DNA from: Calothrix sp. NIES-4101
GTDB taxonomy: Bacteria; Cyanobacteriota; Cyanobacteriia; Cyanobacteriales; Nostocaceae
Direction of reading: 5' to 3'
DNA: 64,000 bases
Assembly (NCBI GenBank): GCA_004296455.1
Contig: AP018280.1
Span: 3,844,001-3,908,000 of the forward strand
Shown: positions 54,561-63,545 of the stretch, piece by piece
How positions within the stretch are numbered: the first letter of the stretch is position 1
How the letters are laid out: the number at the start of each line of letters is the position of its first letter
Position numbers and translations under genes: made by a program
The notes under the pieces: model-generated
What the model saw: the letters and a program-made list of their open reading frames with translations, nothing else
The model's database searches: none
Told to the model about the DNA's origin: nothing

Positions 54561-54800
54561 TTATTGCGTTTTAAAATCTTTCAATAAAAATGGTACTGCT
54601 ACACCAGTTAATATGCTAGAAATTGCCACTGGTAATAATAGTGGTAGCTGTGTGAATGCTAGCAATATTAATAACAATGAACTAATTGCAGTAGCAATCA
54701 ATATTTGTTTGGTAAAATATAAAGGGTCACGAATGAGTTTGCCTTTAAAAAATAATTTGGCAGAAAACCAACCAATTTTTAACATAACTTCTTCTCTCAA
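54561..54800 (-). CDS. Small two-helix membrane protein of hydrogenase accessory cluster
   Basis: 79 residues. After an amphipathic start (MLKIGWFSAKLFFKGKL) two hydrophobic helices follow (QILIATAISSLLLILLAF and LLLPVAISSILTGVAVPFLL). Its ATG overlaps the stop of the upstream gene by four bases (54797-54800), implying translational coupling. Two small ORFs occupy this position in the extended hyp operon of Nostoc species; function unknown. Start may instead be the second ATG five codons in. Confidence 0.65.
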   Translation of the reverse strand: MREEVMLKIGWFSAKLFFKGKLIRDPLYFTKQILIATAISSLLLILLAFTQLPLLLPVAISSILTGVAVPFLLKDFKTQ

Positions 54801-55033
54801 TTTGCCAAAATGTAAATCATAACTAATCCAATTATGACTCCGGGAATTACACCCGCAGGAGCAAGTAAGCTTCCCATCATAGCGGAGAAATCATATCCAA
54901 AATCTTTTCCAGCTAATAATATTCCCCCAATAGCACCACCAAGCATAGATAATGGAATTGCTATCAGTAGCAACACAAATTCTGTTATCAGATTAATGTC
55001 ACCGATCGCTAAATTTGTAAGTATGTTATTCAT
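54797..55033 (-). CDS. Small membrane protein upstream of hydrogenase accessory cluster
   Basis: 78 residues. Two or three hydrophobic segments (LITEFVLLLIAIPLSMLGGA, IGGILLAGKDFGYDFSA, VIPGVIIGLVMIYIL) with small glycine-rich turns. First gene of the minus-strand accessory series. It is divergent from hupS, with 538 bp between the starts. Together with its partner it resembles a two-component membrane pair of unknown function. Confidence 0.65.
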   Translation of the reverse strand: MNNILTNLAIGDINLITEFVLLLIAIPLSMLGGAIGGILLAGKDFGYDFSAMMGSLLAPAGVIPGVIIGLVMIYILAN

Positions 55034-55571
55034 GATTATTTTGTTGCGATTATGTTAGCGGATTCCAGAGAGATATCACCAGGATTACGCACTTTTAACC
55101 CTTCATCGTGAACCGCGATCGCACGCAAGTTGTTTGTCACATAAGACGAACTGGTAAATTTTATCAATTATTACCCAGCCATTTGTGTTTACTGGCTTTT
55201 GCTTGATTTTATCTAACCAGTCGATATGTGAAAGCATCAGATAATACTATCTGCATCGCTCACAATTATTCTGTATTCAGAATAGCGTAAATTTAGATTA
55301 ATTTGTCATTTATTCACATTTATTTTTATTTTTTCAGTCTCATTTGATTGAGTAAGTTTACTCATCTACTTAAACTATCATGTTGATTGTTTGCAAATTC
55401 CAACATTAATACTTATCAAACTTTATTAACTAAAATAATTAATTTTTATTAAACTCAAAGTAATTATATTTGCAAACATTGAATAATAAAAAAGAATTCA
55501 TTCTTAACAGCAAAGGTAATAAAGCATCTACCTCAGCCAAATATTGATCAAAAATTACCCATACATAACAG
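55034..55571. promoter_or_regulatory. Divergent promoter region of hupS and accessory genes
   Basis: 538 bp without genes. A 7-2-7 palindrome TGAGTAAGTTTACTCA lies at 55349-55364, 208 bp before the hupS ATG. I looked for an NtcA-type GTA-N8-TAC site and found only an imperfect GTATTCAGAATAGC near 55272. A HIP1 octamer lies near 55120. Regulation by a nitrogen or heterocyst factor is likely from biology but not shown by a clean site. Confidence 0.4.
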
Positions 55572-55871
55572 ATGGCAAACGTACTATGGTTGCAAGGTGG
55601 AGCCTGTAGTGGTAACACCATCTCATTTTTAAATGCTGAGGAGCCAACAGTCTGCGATTTAATTGCCGATTTTGGAATTAATATACTTTGGCATCCTTCA
55701 CTAGGATTAGAATTAGGTGAAAATTTGCAAGCTCTGTTGCGAGATTGCATTTCTGGTAAAACACCTTTAGATATCCTCGTATTTGAAGGCACAGTAGTTA
55801 ACGCTCCCAATGGCACTGGTCATTGGAATCGCTTTGCCAATCGTCCTAAAAGCCCACAAGCACCGTTGTGA
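55572..55871 (+). pseudogene. hupS: Uptake hydrogenase small subunit HupS, interrupted after codon 92
   Basis: HupS carries three iron-sulfur clusters and passes electrons from H2 to the photosynthetic or respiratory chain; it is normally about 320 residues. The first 92 codons (55572-55847) are highly conserved: LWLQGGACSGNTISFLNAEE with the first cluster cysteine, then VFEGTVVNAPNGTGHWNRF and ANRP. At 55848 the match ends and seven unrelated codons lead to TGA 55869-55871. The rest of hupS is nowhere in the window. A tyrosine recombinase gene starts 110 bp past the junction, as at the borders of nif and hup excision elements. The gene may therefore be split rather than dead. Confidence 0.88.
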
Positions 55872-55957
55872 ATGACTTGTATTTCAAGTATTTCAGTGTT
55901 CAAAGTTGGTCATTCGCTGACACAGTAGTACAAATATAGTCACGATTTTAGGCACAT

Positions 55958-57106
55958 ATGGGACTAGATATCGAGTGGGAGTTGCAACAATTGAACTCGC
56001 GGTTAAAGGCAGGGGGGACAAGGGTGACGGTGGAATCACGGGGGAAATCGTTGTTATTGCGGGGCACATTTCCGCCAAAACCTCATTCCCAGAGAGATAA
56101 ACCTTACCAGCAACGCTTATTTTTAGGGTTTAAGGCAAGTTATGCAGGATTGCGGACATCAGAACAGAAGGCAAAGATTATTAGTGCCCAACTGGAATTA
56201 GGAACTTTTGATTGGGCTGATTGGTTGGAGAAAGGGGAGCCGCAATTGTTAGAATCTGTATCTTTTTGGCTCGAGAAGTTTGAGGCTTACCATTGGAATA
56301 AAGTTGAGAAAAATCGCAAGTCGCTCCGAACTTGGGAAGATTCGTATTTGAGAGCTTTTGCAAAATTTCCTAACCAAAATGAACCTCTATCCTTAACTTT
56401 AATACTTGAAGCGATCGCAACCACTAAACCTGATACCAAAACCCGCCAAATCGTTTGTCATGGCATGTGGAAGTTAGCTACATTCGCAGGAATTACTGGT
56501 GTGGAAAAGATTCGGGAGTTGACGGGTGGTTATTCGCCGAAGTCAGTCAACCCTAGAACTTTGCCTTCTGACGAGACAATAGCAACTGCGGTAAATTCAA
56601 TTAAACATCCCGGTTGGCGATGGTTGGTGGGAATGTTGGCTACTTACGGATTGCGATCGCATGAAGTGTTTAGTTTGGATATGTCTGAGTTCCCTATTGT
56701 TCGCGTGTCAGAGGATACCAAGACGGGAGAACGGATTGTTTATCCTTTGTATCCTGAATGGGCAGATGTTTGGAAATTGGACAAAGTCACTCTTCCCCCA
56801 ATATCCCAAAACTACGACGGGAAAAAAACACCAGGACAGAGAGTCGCTAGGTGGTTTTGGGATAGTCAGCTGAGTTTTCGTGCCTATGATTTAAGGCATT
56901 CGTATTCTCGTAGGTGTTTTGAGTTTGATATACCCACCAACCGGGCTGCAAAGTTGATGGGACATAGCGAGTCGATTCACTGCCAAACATACCGAGCTTG
57001 GATCGATGAAAAATACTATCGATCCAAATTTGAACTTGATATCTTTGGGGCAGGGAAACCACAAGCACCTAACGTTGATCTGCTGGAGTACAACGCCACT
57101 CGATAA
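55958..57106 (+). CDS. XisA/XisC-type tyrosine recombinase
   Basis: 382 residues. The catalytic set reads R233 (GLRSHE), Y310 and R313 (YDLRHS), H336 (GHSES) and Y345 (QTYRAW). Position 310 is tyrosine where most tyrosine recombinases have histidine in the HxxR motif; XisA and XisC share this substitution, so it is a subfamily mark. XisA excises the nifD element and XisC the hupL element in heterocysts, each encoded just inside the element border. Here the gene begins about 110 bp inside the presumed hupS border. Length is in the XisA range and no defect is visible. Confidence 0.85.
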   Translation: MGLDIEWELQQLNSRLKAGGTRVTVESRGKSLLLRGTFPPKPHSQRDKPYQQRLFLGFKASYAGLRTSEQKAKIISAQLELGTFDWADWLEKGEPQLLESVSFWLEKFEAYHWNKVEKNRKSLRTWEDSYLRAFAKFPNQNEPLSLTLILEAIATTKPDTKTRQIVCHGMWKLATFAGITGVEKIRELTGGYSPKSVNPRTLPSDETIATAVNSIKHPGWRWLVGMLATYGLRSHEVFSLDMSEFPIVRVSEDTKTGERIVYPLYPEWADVWKLDKVTLPPISQNYDGKKTPGQRVARWFWDSQLSFRAYDLRHSYSRRCFEFDIPTNRAAKLMGHSESIHCQTYRAWIDEKYYRSKFELDIFGAGKPQAPNVDLLEYNATR

Positions 57107-57329
57107 CGGCTGGCAAATTTATTTTTATACTTCTTAACTTGGAGTTGGAACGAGCATCGTCAATGAAGTGAATGCCCTCTACCCAGTCACCTGAATCAAT
57201 CCGTCTCATGATTGATTTTCTAGAGAAACCTTTGCCCAACTTTTCGCCAGTTTGGGCAATTGTAAGTAAGTCTTCGGGCTTGATAGTTGGCTTATTTTTT
57301 AATTTCATGTATCTTGCTGGAGCGCTCAT
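57069..57329 (-). CDS. Excisionase-like small protein
   Basis: 86 residues. The segment EKLGKGFSRKSIMRRIDSGD followed by WVEGIHFID matches the pattern of recombination directionality factors (HTH then W-x-x-G-x-H). It converges on the recombinase gene and overlaps its 3' end by 38 bp, as excisionase and integrase genes often do in compact elements. It could instead be a small regulator. If the pair is active it would control excision from hupS. Confidence 0.6.
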   Translation of the reverse strand: MSAPARYMKLKNKPTIKPEDLLTIAQTGEKLGKGFSRKSIMRRIDSGDWVEGIHFIDDARSNSKLRSIKINLPAVIEWRCTPADQR

Positions 57330-57822
57330 TCTAGCTTAGCTAGATTTTGAAGAAGTTTAGTTACCTGCGATCGCAATTGGAGAACAGAAAGATATTTCTC
57401 TAGCTATATCAATTTTTTATATTAGTTAAGCCACTATGTTGAATCTGTTGATTTATTGTGATTAACTGCTTTTTTTATGAATGATTGTACTGCTCTAAAA
57501 GCCGAGTGGTGCTTGGAATACAACTAAAGAAAGAATTTATGAATTAATTAGAGATATCAAGGAAGCAATTGTTTAAGTTTTTGGGCTCTTCGGCAAGTTT
57601 TATGGAGCTTGAGGTTTTTTTGCAGTAAAACCCTTACAAAACAATGATTACAAGCAACTATGATACTTTTTGAGGCTAAATTCCTATGTAATAAGGCTTT
57701 CAAGGATTTTTAGCTAAGTTTTCCATAAAAAGAACTGAAGAGCCAGTTTTTGGAAATCATTACGTAACCACTTAGCTCAATTAGTGAGAGAATTTTTGGT
57801 GTTAGCCAACTCAAAATTTCTT
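57330..57822. other. Gene-poor region with possible coding remnant
   Basis: 493 bp between the excisionase-like gene and the split hydrolase. A short frame ending near 57575 (WNTTKERIYELIRDIKEAIV) looks like a protein C-terminus without its start, possibly a remnant. Low-complexity A/T otherwise; one HIP1 octamer near 57368. I see no complete gene. Confidence 0.35.
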
Positions 57823-58282
57823 ATGTATCAACATAGCATCAGTTTTTTATTGACAATTTCGCTAAGCACAAACTTGCTGTTTCCGCATTCCTTAGCAGTA
57901 GCCGATTTTAAAGATCAAAAACAAATCAAAGCTGAAATTCCTACCCCAGCGATATCAATGACTACCAAAGCTGCTTTAGAAAGATTATTTACTAGTGAAC
58001 AAATACAGACTGAATGGTTTGCGCCAGAATTTTTAGCTCAAGTTCCTATAGAACAGGTGCGGAAGATAATTACAGAGATAAAGAGTCAACTGGGAAGCTA
58101 TCAAGCTGTAGAAAAAAGCGATCAAGATTACTTGGTTGTTTTCAGCCAAGGCTCAGTTCCAACTAAAATAGTTCTCAATCCTAAAGGGCAAATTTCCGGG
58201 TTGTTGTTCCAGTCACCTCAAGCCAAAGTCGCTAGTTTAGAAGCAGCAATTACTCAATTTAAGTCTTTACCCGGTAAGGTTA

Positions 58283-59581
58283 GGATCGTGGATTAAATAA
58301 GGTGTAATACTGCCAATAATATCAGTACACTAGAAGGGTAAATTGAGAACTGGTAAATGATGCACCCTTACCCTGGTGAAATTGAAGTTCAAATGCAACG
58401 ATATTATGAATCGTTGTCGGAGAAGGATTGCCGCCGATATGCAGCAATTGAAGCAGTAAAATTAGGGTACGGGGGACAGGCATACATCCGTCGCTTGCTG
58501 GGATGCCATCACGAAACCTTACAATTAGGCTTGCGAGAACTTGAGGACGAAACGGCGCTTGGGCAGGAGAGGATTCGCCAACCCGGAGGTGGACGGAAAT
58601 CAGCCTTCGAGACAATTGTTGGATTAGACGAGGCGTTTTTGCGAGTGTTGGAGAGGCACACAGCAGGTTCGCCGATGGATGAAAGTGTCAAGTGGACCAA
58701 TCTCAAGCGTCATGAGATTGCAGGATTGCTGGGAAATGAAGGAATCGAAGTGAGTGTGACAGTGGTAGACCAGTTGTTGGAGAAATATAACTTTCGTAAA
58801 CGTAAAGCAGTAAAGACCCTGGCAACAGGAGAGAATCAATATCGCAACGAGCAATTTGAGACGATTGACCAACTTAAGCACTCTTATCAAACGGCAGGTA
58901 ATCCGGTCATGAGTATGGACACCAAAAAAAAGAATTAATTGGGCAGTTATACCGGGAGGGACAACTATACACTCAAGAAACGATAGAGGTGTTTGACCAT
59001 GATTGGCCAACGCTTGCGACTGGAGTTGCCATTCCCCATGGGCTGTACGATATAACAGACAATGTGGGTTATATCCAGATTGGCATCAGCCACGATACCA
59101 GTGAATTAGCCTGTGACTCAATTCGCTACTGGTGGAACACCTATGGTAAGACGCGTTATTCTTTGGCAAATTCAATTTTGCTGTTATGTGATGGTGGCGG
59201 TAGCAATAGCTCTCGCTATTACATCTTCAAACAGGACTTACAGGCATTAGTTAATGAACTGGGCATCGAAATTCGTATCGCTCATTATCCGCCCTACACC
59301 TCCAAGTATAATCCGATTGAGCATCGTTTGTTTCCTCATATCTCTCGCGTTTGTCAGGGGATGATTTTTGAGAGTATCCAGACTGTAAAAGACTTAATGG
59401 CAAAGGCAACCACTCGCACAGGACTCAAAGTTTTTACAACGATTCTCGATAAAACCTATCAAACGGGTCGAAAAGTGGCTGAAGATTTCAAATCAAACAT
59501 GAAGATTGTTTTTGATGAATTTTTGCCCCAATGGAATTACACCGCTAAACCAGAATTACACTTTATTTAATCCACGATCCT
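58283..59581 (+). mobile_element. ISAzo13/IS630-type insertion sequence
   Basis: About 1.30 kb, bounded by inverted repeats that start GGATCGTGGATTAAATAA and continue (A/G)GTGTAAT, 25-26 of 27 matching. The target is TA, duplicated at 58281-58282 and 59582-59583, as in the IS630/Tc1/mariner group. It interrupts a serine hydrolase gene. The transposase is in two frames joined by a slippery A-run. Confidence 0.9.
58357..59570 (+). CDS. ISAzo13-type transposase needing a -1 frameshift
   Basis: The first frame runs 58357-58938 (193 residues), with helix-turn-helix features (KLGYGGQAYIRRLLGCHHET) and the first catalytic Asp in PVMSMDTKKK. The second frame (58989 onward, 193 residues) has LLCDGGGSNSSRYY (second Asp) and NPIEHRLFPH (Glu). 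In the zero frame ACC AAA AAA AAG AAT TAA includes the heptamer A AAA AAG (58926-58932). A -1 slip there reads KELIGQLYREGQLYTQ into the second frame without a stop. Without the shift the protein would lack its last two catalytic residues. The same heptamer is used by the other IS in this window. Confidence 0.8.
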
Positions 59582-60511
59582 TAGTGTTTTAATCAGGGAA
59601 GGCAAAACAACAAAAGCCGCCTTAAATCCGCAAACACCATTGGCAGTTGGTTCCGCCTTCAAATTAGCCGTACTCAAAGCATTGAAATTAGAAATTGCGT
59701 CCGGGAAACGAAGTTGGAAGGATGTAGTTGAGTTACGATCGCAGAATAAAAGTTTACCATCAGGAATATTACAAACATGGGCTGATGGCTCCTACTTAAC
59801 ACTACAAACGCTGGCAGCTTTGATGATTTCGATTAGCGACAATACAGCAACAGATACGTTAATTAATTTAGTTGGAAAACAGAAAATTGAGTCGATATCT
59901 CCTCGTAATCGTCCTTTTTTAACTACCCGTGAATTGTTTGTTTTAAAAGGTAAAGAAAATCGAGATTTACTCAAACGTTATCAAACTGGTAATGAAACTC
60001 AACGTCGAGCAACATTAAAAGAATTAACGAAAAAACCGCTTCCTAATGTAAGTGATTTTGAGGGAGTTAATCCAGTTGCCCTTGACGTGGAATGGTTTTT
60101 TACAGCTTCCGAACTTTGCGGATTAATGGAAGAAGTTGCTGATTTGCCCCTGATGAGTATTAATCCAGGTGTTGCAAATTCTCAAGATTGGCAAAAGGTG
60201 GCATTTAAAGGTGGTTCCGAGCCTGGTGTTCTAAATATGACCACTTGGTTGCAGGCGAAAAATGGTAAAAATTACTGTGTGGTTGCCACTTGGAATAACA
60301 GCAACGCACCTGTAGAACAGTCAAAATTTATAGGATTGTACACTGGTATTATCGCTCAACTGGCAAGGAGTAAGTAAACCGCGATCAGCAGAGCTTCATG
60401 CCAAAGGCATATGGCGTTACCAATGGGAAATTTATGCTAGTAAAAAGCGCCTCTAACATGGTTTGATGGAAACTCCCCAACTTTTTCTGAATTCTGTTGG
60501 CGAGGAAATAG

Positions 60512-60877
60512 TTATTTTGAGAGGGTGCTAAAAGCTTTGATTTGTTCAAATTCTTTAGCCCGCTTTTGTATTTGATCACCAATGCGATCGCAAACTAATT
60601 CACATAGATCAAAAATTACAGGGTCACTGATAGAATAGTAGACACTAACTCCCTTGGGTTGACGGGACACCAAACCCGCTTGAGTCAAAACTTTTAAATG
60701 TTTTGATAAATTTGCCTGTCCCAAACCAGTCGCTTCACCCATTTCGGTAACGTTCATCGGTCCGGTTCTCAGACAACTCAAAATCTGTAAGCGACTAGTT
60801 TCAGAAAGTATCTTGAAATATTCCGCAACGGGAGCAAGCAATTCTGGGGAATTTTGTTGAGAAAGACTCTTTGACAT
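60512..60877 (-). CDS. ArsR family transcriptional regulator
   Basis: 121 residues. The winged-helix core is TEMGEATGLGQANLSKHLKV, followed by AGLVSRQPKGVSVYYSISD. Cysteines are C35 (ILSCLRTG) and C92/C96 (FDLCELVCDRI), a pattern like the two-cysteine BigR/SqrR sub-branch that senses sulfide or redox changes, rather than the CxC-type metal sensors. It is divergent from hemF. A 12-mer, CTATATAGTTAT, occurs upstream of both genes, making it a candidate binding site. Its signal could relate to oxygen or heme metabolism; this is inferred from neighbours. Confidence 0.85.
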   Translation of the reverse strand: MSKSLSQQNSPELLAPVAEYFKILSETSRLQILSCLRTGPMNVTEMGEATGLGQANLSKHLKVLTQAGLVSRQPKGVSVYYSISDPVIFDLCELVCDRIGDQIQKRAKEFEQIKAFSTLSK

Positions 60878-60908
60878 AAAGATTAATCTAATTACACCAA
60901 TTGTATTA

Positions 60909-61096
60909 CTATATAGTTATTTTAGTCTCCCACTCCATCGTCGGTACAGTTTAGTTTGTCTATTCACATTTGCGTTTAGTATTTGCGTGAAATAGATGCC
61001 TCATTTTATACACTTAGACTGTACCGGGATTTTTAATCAAGTTTATTAAGTTTTGATACTTGTTTGCATTCTCTATTTATATAGCTATATAGTTAT
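60909..61096. promoter_or_regulatory. Shared CTATATAGTTAT sites between arsR-type gene and hemF
   Basis: The 12-mer CTATATAGTTAT occurs at 60909-60920, 32 bp before the ArsR start, and again at 61085-61096, 48 bp before the hemF ATG. The second copy lies in a longer near-palindrome TATAGCTATATAGTTATA. The exact repetition in both promoters is good evidence for one DNA-binding protein, most simply the ArsR product (autoregulation plus control of hemF). Confidence 0.6.
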
Positions 61097-61143
61097 AAAA
61101 ATAAAGTAACCATTCTGGCTTTAGAGGTAGAGGAGAATACTGC

Positions 61144-62187
61144 ATGGGTCGTCATTCAGAAAATCAAACACAATTACTTAAACTTTCTGCTAGTCAAGTA
61201 CCAGCAGATTCGCAGCAACGGGCAAAGCAATTTGTTTTGAATTTACAGGATGAAATTTGCACAGCACTAGAAGAACTTGATGGGAAAGCTCGCTTTCACG
61301 AAGACTGTTGGCAAAGAGCAGAAGGTGGACAAGGACGTACCCGTGTGATTCGAGATGGACGGGTATTTGAACAGGGAGGTGTGAATTTTTCTGAAGTATG
61401 GGGAGATAGTTTACCTCCTGCAATTTTGGCTCAACGTCCGGAAGCTGCCGGACATAGTTTTTTTGTGACGGGGACTTCAATGGTGTTGCATCCTCGCAAT
61501 CCCTACGTGCCGACGGTACACCTGAATTACCGATATTTTGAAGCTGGTCCAATTTGGTGGTTTGGTGGAGGTGCTGATTTAACACCATATTATCCCTTTG
61601 CAGAGGATGCGATTCATTTTCACCAAACATTAAAGGGTGCTTGCGATCGCTCTCATCCAGAGTACTATCCAACCTTCAAACGTTGGTGTGATGAATATTT
61701 TTATTTACCGCATCGTCAAGAACAACGAGGCATTGGTGGTATTTTCTTTGACTATCAGGATGCTAGTAGTAAGCTTTATGTCGGTTGTCAACCAGATAGT
61801 CAAGCAGCACTCTATAGTCAGCAAGTTGGGACAGTATCTCGTAGCTGGGAAGATATTTTTGCTTTTGTCCAGTCTTGCGGTCATGCATTTTTACCCGCTT
61901 ATTTACCGATTGTGCAGCGACGACAAGAAATAGAATATAGCGATCGCGAACGTCAATTTCAACTTTACCGTCGAGGTCGTTATGTTGAGTTTAATTTGGT
62001 ATACGACCGGGGAACGGTATTCGGTCTACAAACCAATGGCAGAGCAGAATCAATTCTCATGTCTTTGCCACCTCTGACACGTTGGGAATATGGCTACCAA
62101 ACACAACCGGGAAGCCCAGAAGCACAACTAACTGAATTTTTCCTACAACCCCAAGATTGGGCTAATGGGTGTTTGACCCAGAAATAA
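61144..62187 (+). CDS. hemF: Oxygen-dependent coproporphyrinogen III oxidase
   Basis: 347 residues. It converts coproporphyrinogen III to protoporphyrinogen IX with O2. Family signatures are [37 protein letters not shown], the [15 protein letters not shown] motif with HFH, and [17 protein letters not shown]; the C-terminal [20 protein letters not shown]. Complete and intact. The ATG follows a GGAG-type site. It is divergent from the ArsR gene and followed by a heme oxygenase gene 261 bp on, so tetrapyrrole enzymes cluster here. Being O2-dependent, it would not work in anoxic heterocysts. Confidence 0.95.
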   Translation: MGRHSENQTQLLKLSASQVPADSQQRAKQFVLNLQDEICTALEELDGKARFHEDCWQRAEGGQGRTRVIRDGRVFEQGGVNFSEVWGDSLPPAILAQRPEAAGHSFFVTGTSMVLHPRNPYVPTVHLNYRYFEAGPIWWFGGGADLTPYYPFAEDAIHFHQTLKGACDRSHPEYYPTFKRWCDEYFYLPHRQEQRGIGGIFFDYQDASSKLYVGCQPDSQAALYSQQVGTVSRSWEDIFAFVQSCGHAFLPAYLPIVQRRQEIEYSDRERQFQLYRRGRYVEFNLVYDRGTVFGLQTNGRAESILMSLPPLTRWEYGYQTQPGSPEAQLTEFFLQPQDWANGCLTQK

Positions 62188-62218
62188 CAACCTCATACCA
62201 ATTCACAATTCGCAATAC

Positions 62219-62280
62219 TCGCTGTCGCGTAGGCGCAAGCCTTCTCGAAGAGTGTACGCCGTTGGCGTTGTCGAAGACTA
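62219..62280. repeat. Cyanobacterial dispersed palindromic repeat
   Basis: The sequence CGCTGTCGCGTAGGCGCAAG then CCTTCTCGAAGAGTG and GCCGTTGGCGTTGTCGAAGA has several overlapping short palindromes and is of the type repeated across Nostocales genomes. It lies between hemF and the heme oxygenase gene. Confidence 0.55.
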
Positions 62281-62448
62281 GCAAGCTACGCAATTAAAAA
62301 AAACTGAGATGCAGCAAAGCTTTCACGATTTACATCTGTATCAGATTTTTCGTGAAATGGTATCACTCTCGCTTTTGCACATACTGTATCCAGCACAATA
62401 GTCAAAAAGGCACTACTTATTTTACGTATTTTGTAGGAGGTATTCACC

Positions 62449-63210
62449 ATGAGCAGCCATTTAGATATTTGCTTGCGAGAAGGTACCAAAGATTCGCACA
62501 CAATGGCGGAAAATACTGCATTTATGAAATGCTTTCTCAAAGGGATAGTAGAAAGAAGTTTTTTTCGGAAGTTACTAGCAGATTTATATTTTGTCTACAG
62601 CGCCTTAGAGGAAGAATTACAGCGCAATCAGGAACACTGCGTCATGGGGTTAATTTATTTCCCCGAACTCAATCGCAAAACAAATTTAGAGAAAGATTTA
62701 GCTTTTTATTATGGTGAAAATTGGCAAGAAGAGATTTCGCCTTCTTCAGCAGGTCAGGTATATGTTAATCGGATTCGCGAAATTGCCAATACACAACCGG
62801 AATTGCTGATTGCTCATGCTTATACTCGTTACATGGGAGATTTATCAGGTGGACAAGCATTAAAAAAAATTGCTCGTTCGGCAATGGATTTGCCAGATGA
62901 CCAGGGTACAGCTATGCATGAATTTGAGCAACTCTCGACACCTGAAGCGAAACGAGTATTTAAGGATAAATACCGTCAAGCGTTGAATTCTTTGCCTCTA
63001 GATGAGGCTATGATTGAGAAGATTGTCAACGAGGCAAATTATGCTTTTGCTTTGAATAGAGACGTATTTCACGAACTCGAAGCAGATGTGAAAGCTGCGA
63101 TCGGCGAACATGTTTTTGACTTGATTACCCGTCAAGATCGGGTTGGAAGTACAGAGCGTCATTCTCCTAAATCAGATGTAGAAGTGATAACACCTGAATA
63201 TAGTATTTAA
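62449..63210 (+). CDS. Heme oxygenase (biliverdin-forming)
   Basis: 253 residues. It opens heme to biliverdin, CO and iron using ferredoxin; biliverdin is the precursor of phycobilins. The proximal histidine is in GTKDSHTMAENTAFMKCFLK. The distal helix is YTRYMGDLSGGQALKKIA, and the central stretch LYFVYSALEEEL is the family helix. A strong GGAGG site lies about 12 bases before the ATG. It could be the O2-related isoform Ho2 or the constitutive Ho1; I cannot tell by reading. It likely belongs with hemF under the ArsR-type regulator. Confidence 0.93.
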   Translation: MSSHLDICLREGTKDSHTMAENTAFMKCFLKGIVERSFFRKLLADLYFVYSALEEELQRNQEHCVMGLIYFPELNRKTNLEKDLAFYYGENWQEEISPSSAGQVYVNRIREIANTQPELLIAHAYTRYMGDLSGGQALKKIARSAMDLPDDQGTAMHEFEQLSTPEAKRVFKDKYRQALNSLPLDEAMIEKIVNEANYAFALNRDVFHELEADVKAAIGEHVFDLITRQDRVGSTERHSPKSDVEVITPEYSI

Positions 63211-63545
63211 TGCCAAAATACTGCCTACTCTATAAGATACAGCCATTCAACGTAAGTCTGAGGGAGTAGGCTGAGTTTTTTGCCTGGTTCAGTAGGCTTT
63301 GTCTCAATCGCCAAACTTTCTGTGGGCGGTATTTTGGGTGTTAAAAAAAGACTTTTGTATTCAGATAGAGATGCTGTTTGAAGTTACACCTGCGGAACAA
63401 TTCATCATCCGCAATATCGCATTGCTGCCGATGCCCAGCAAATTTTTCAAAGCTATTTAATTTGGGTGCGACTCTTTTAGTAGTACAAAGTATGGTATAA
63501 GAGTAATAGAAGACAAGTCAACCAGAGTAATGTTTCAGCCCAAAA
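63211..63545. other. Gene-free region between heme oxygenase and transposase
   Basis: 335 bp. A short frame near 63395-63480 reads TCGTIHHPQYRIAADAQQIF then QSYLIWVRLF, which resembles the end of a coding sequence, but no start or partner is found. The left end of the ISKra4-type element may be here; I could not locate its inverted repeat. Confidence 0.35.

Larger units (their letters stand above)
57823..60377 (+). pseudogene. Secreted beta-lactamase-fold serine hydrolase, split by an IS
   Basis: The N-terminal part (57823-58282) has a signal peptide (SFLLTISLSTNLLFPHSLAVA) and a helical pre-domain. The C-terminal part (59584-60377) has the hydrolase motifs SxxK (GSAFKLAV), SDN (ISISDNTATD) and KGG (FKGGSEPG) of the class A beta-lactamase/penicillin-binding fold. 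If the IS and one TA are removed, the reading frame is exactly restored through P-G-K-V-S-V-L-I-R-E-G. So the insertion is recent and clean. The whole protein was probably a cell-wall-acting serine hydrolase, not a proven antibiotic resistance enzyme. An upstream GTG at 57784 is an alternative start. Confidence 0.88.

Noticed and set aside
55034-55571. Canonical NtcA site GTA-N8-TAC upstream of hupS
   Set aside because: Only an imperfect form near 55272 was found.
59584-60377. Antibiotic-resistance beta-lactamase
   Set aside because: Shares the fold and motifs, but the long N-terminal pre-domain and context fit a general cell-wall serine hydrolase; the gene is also interrupted.
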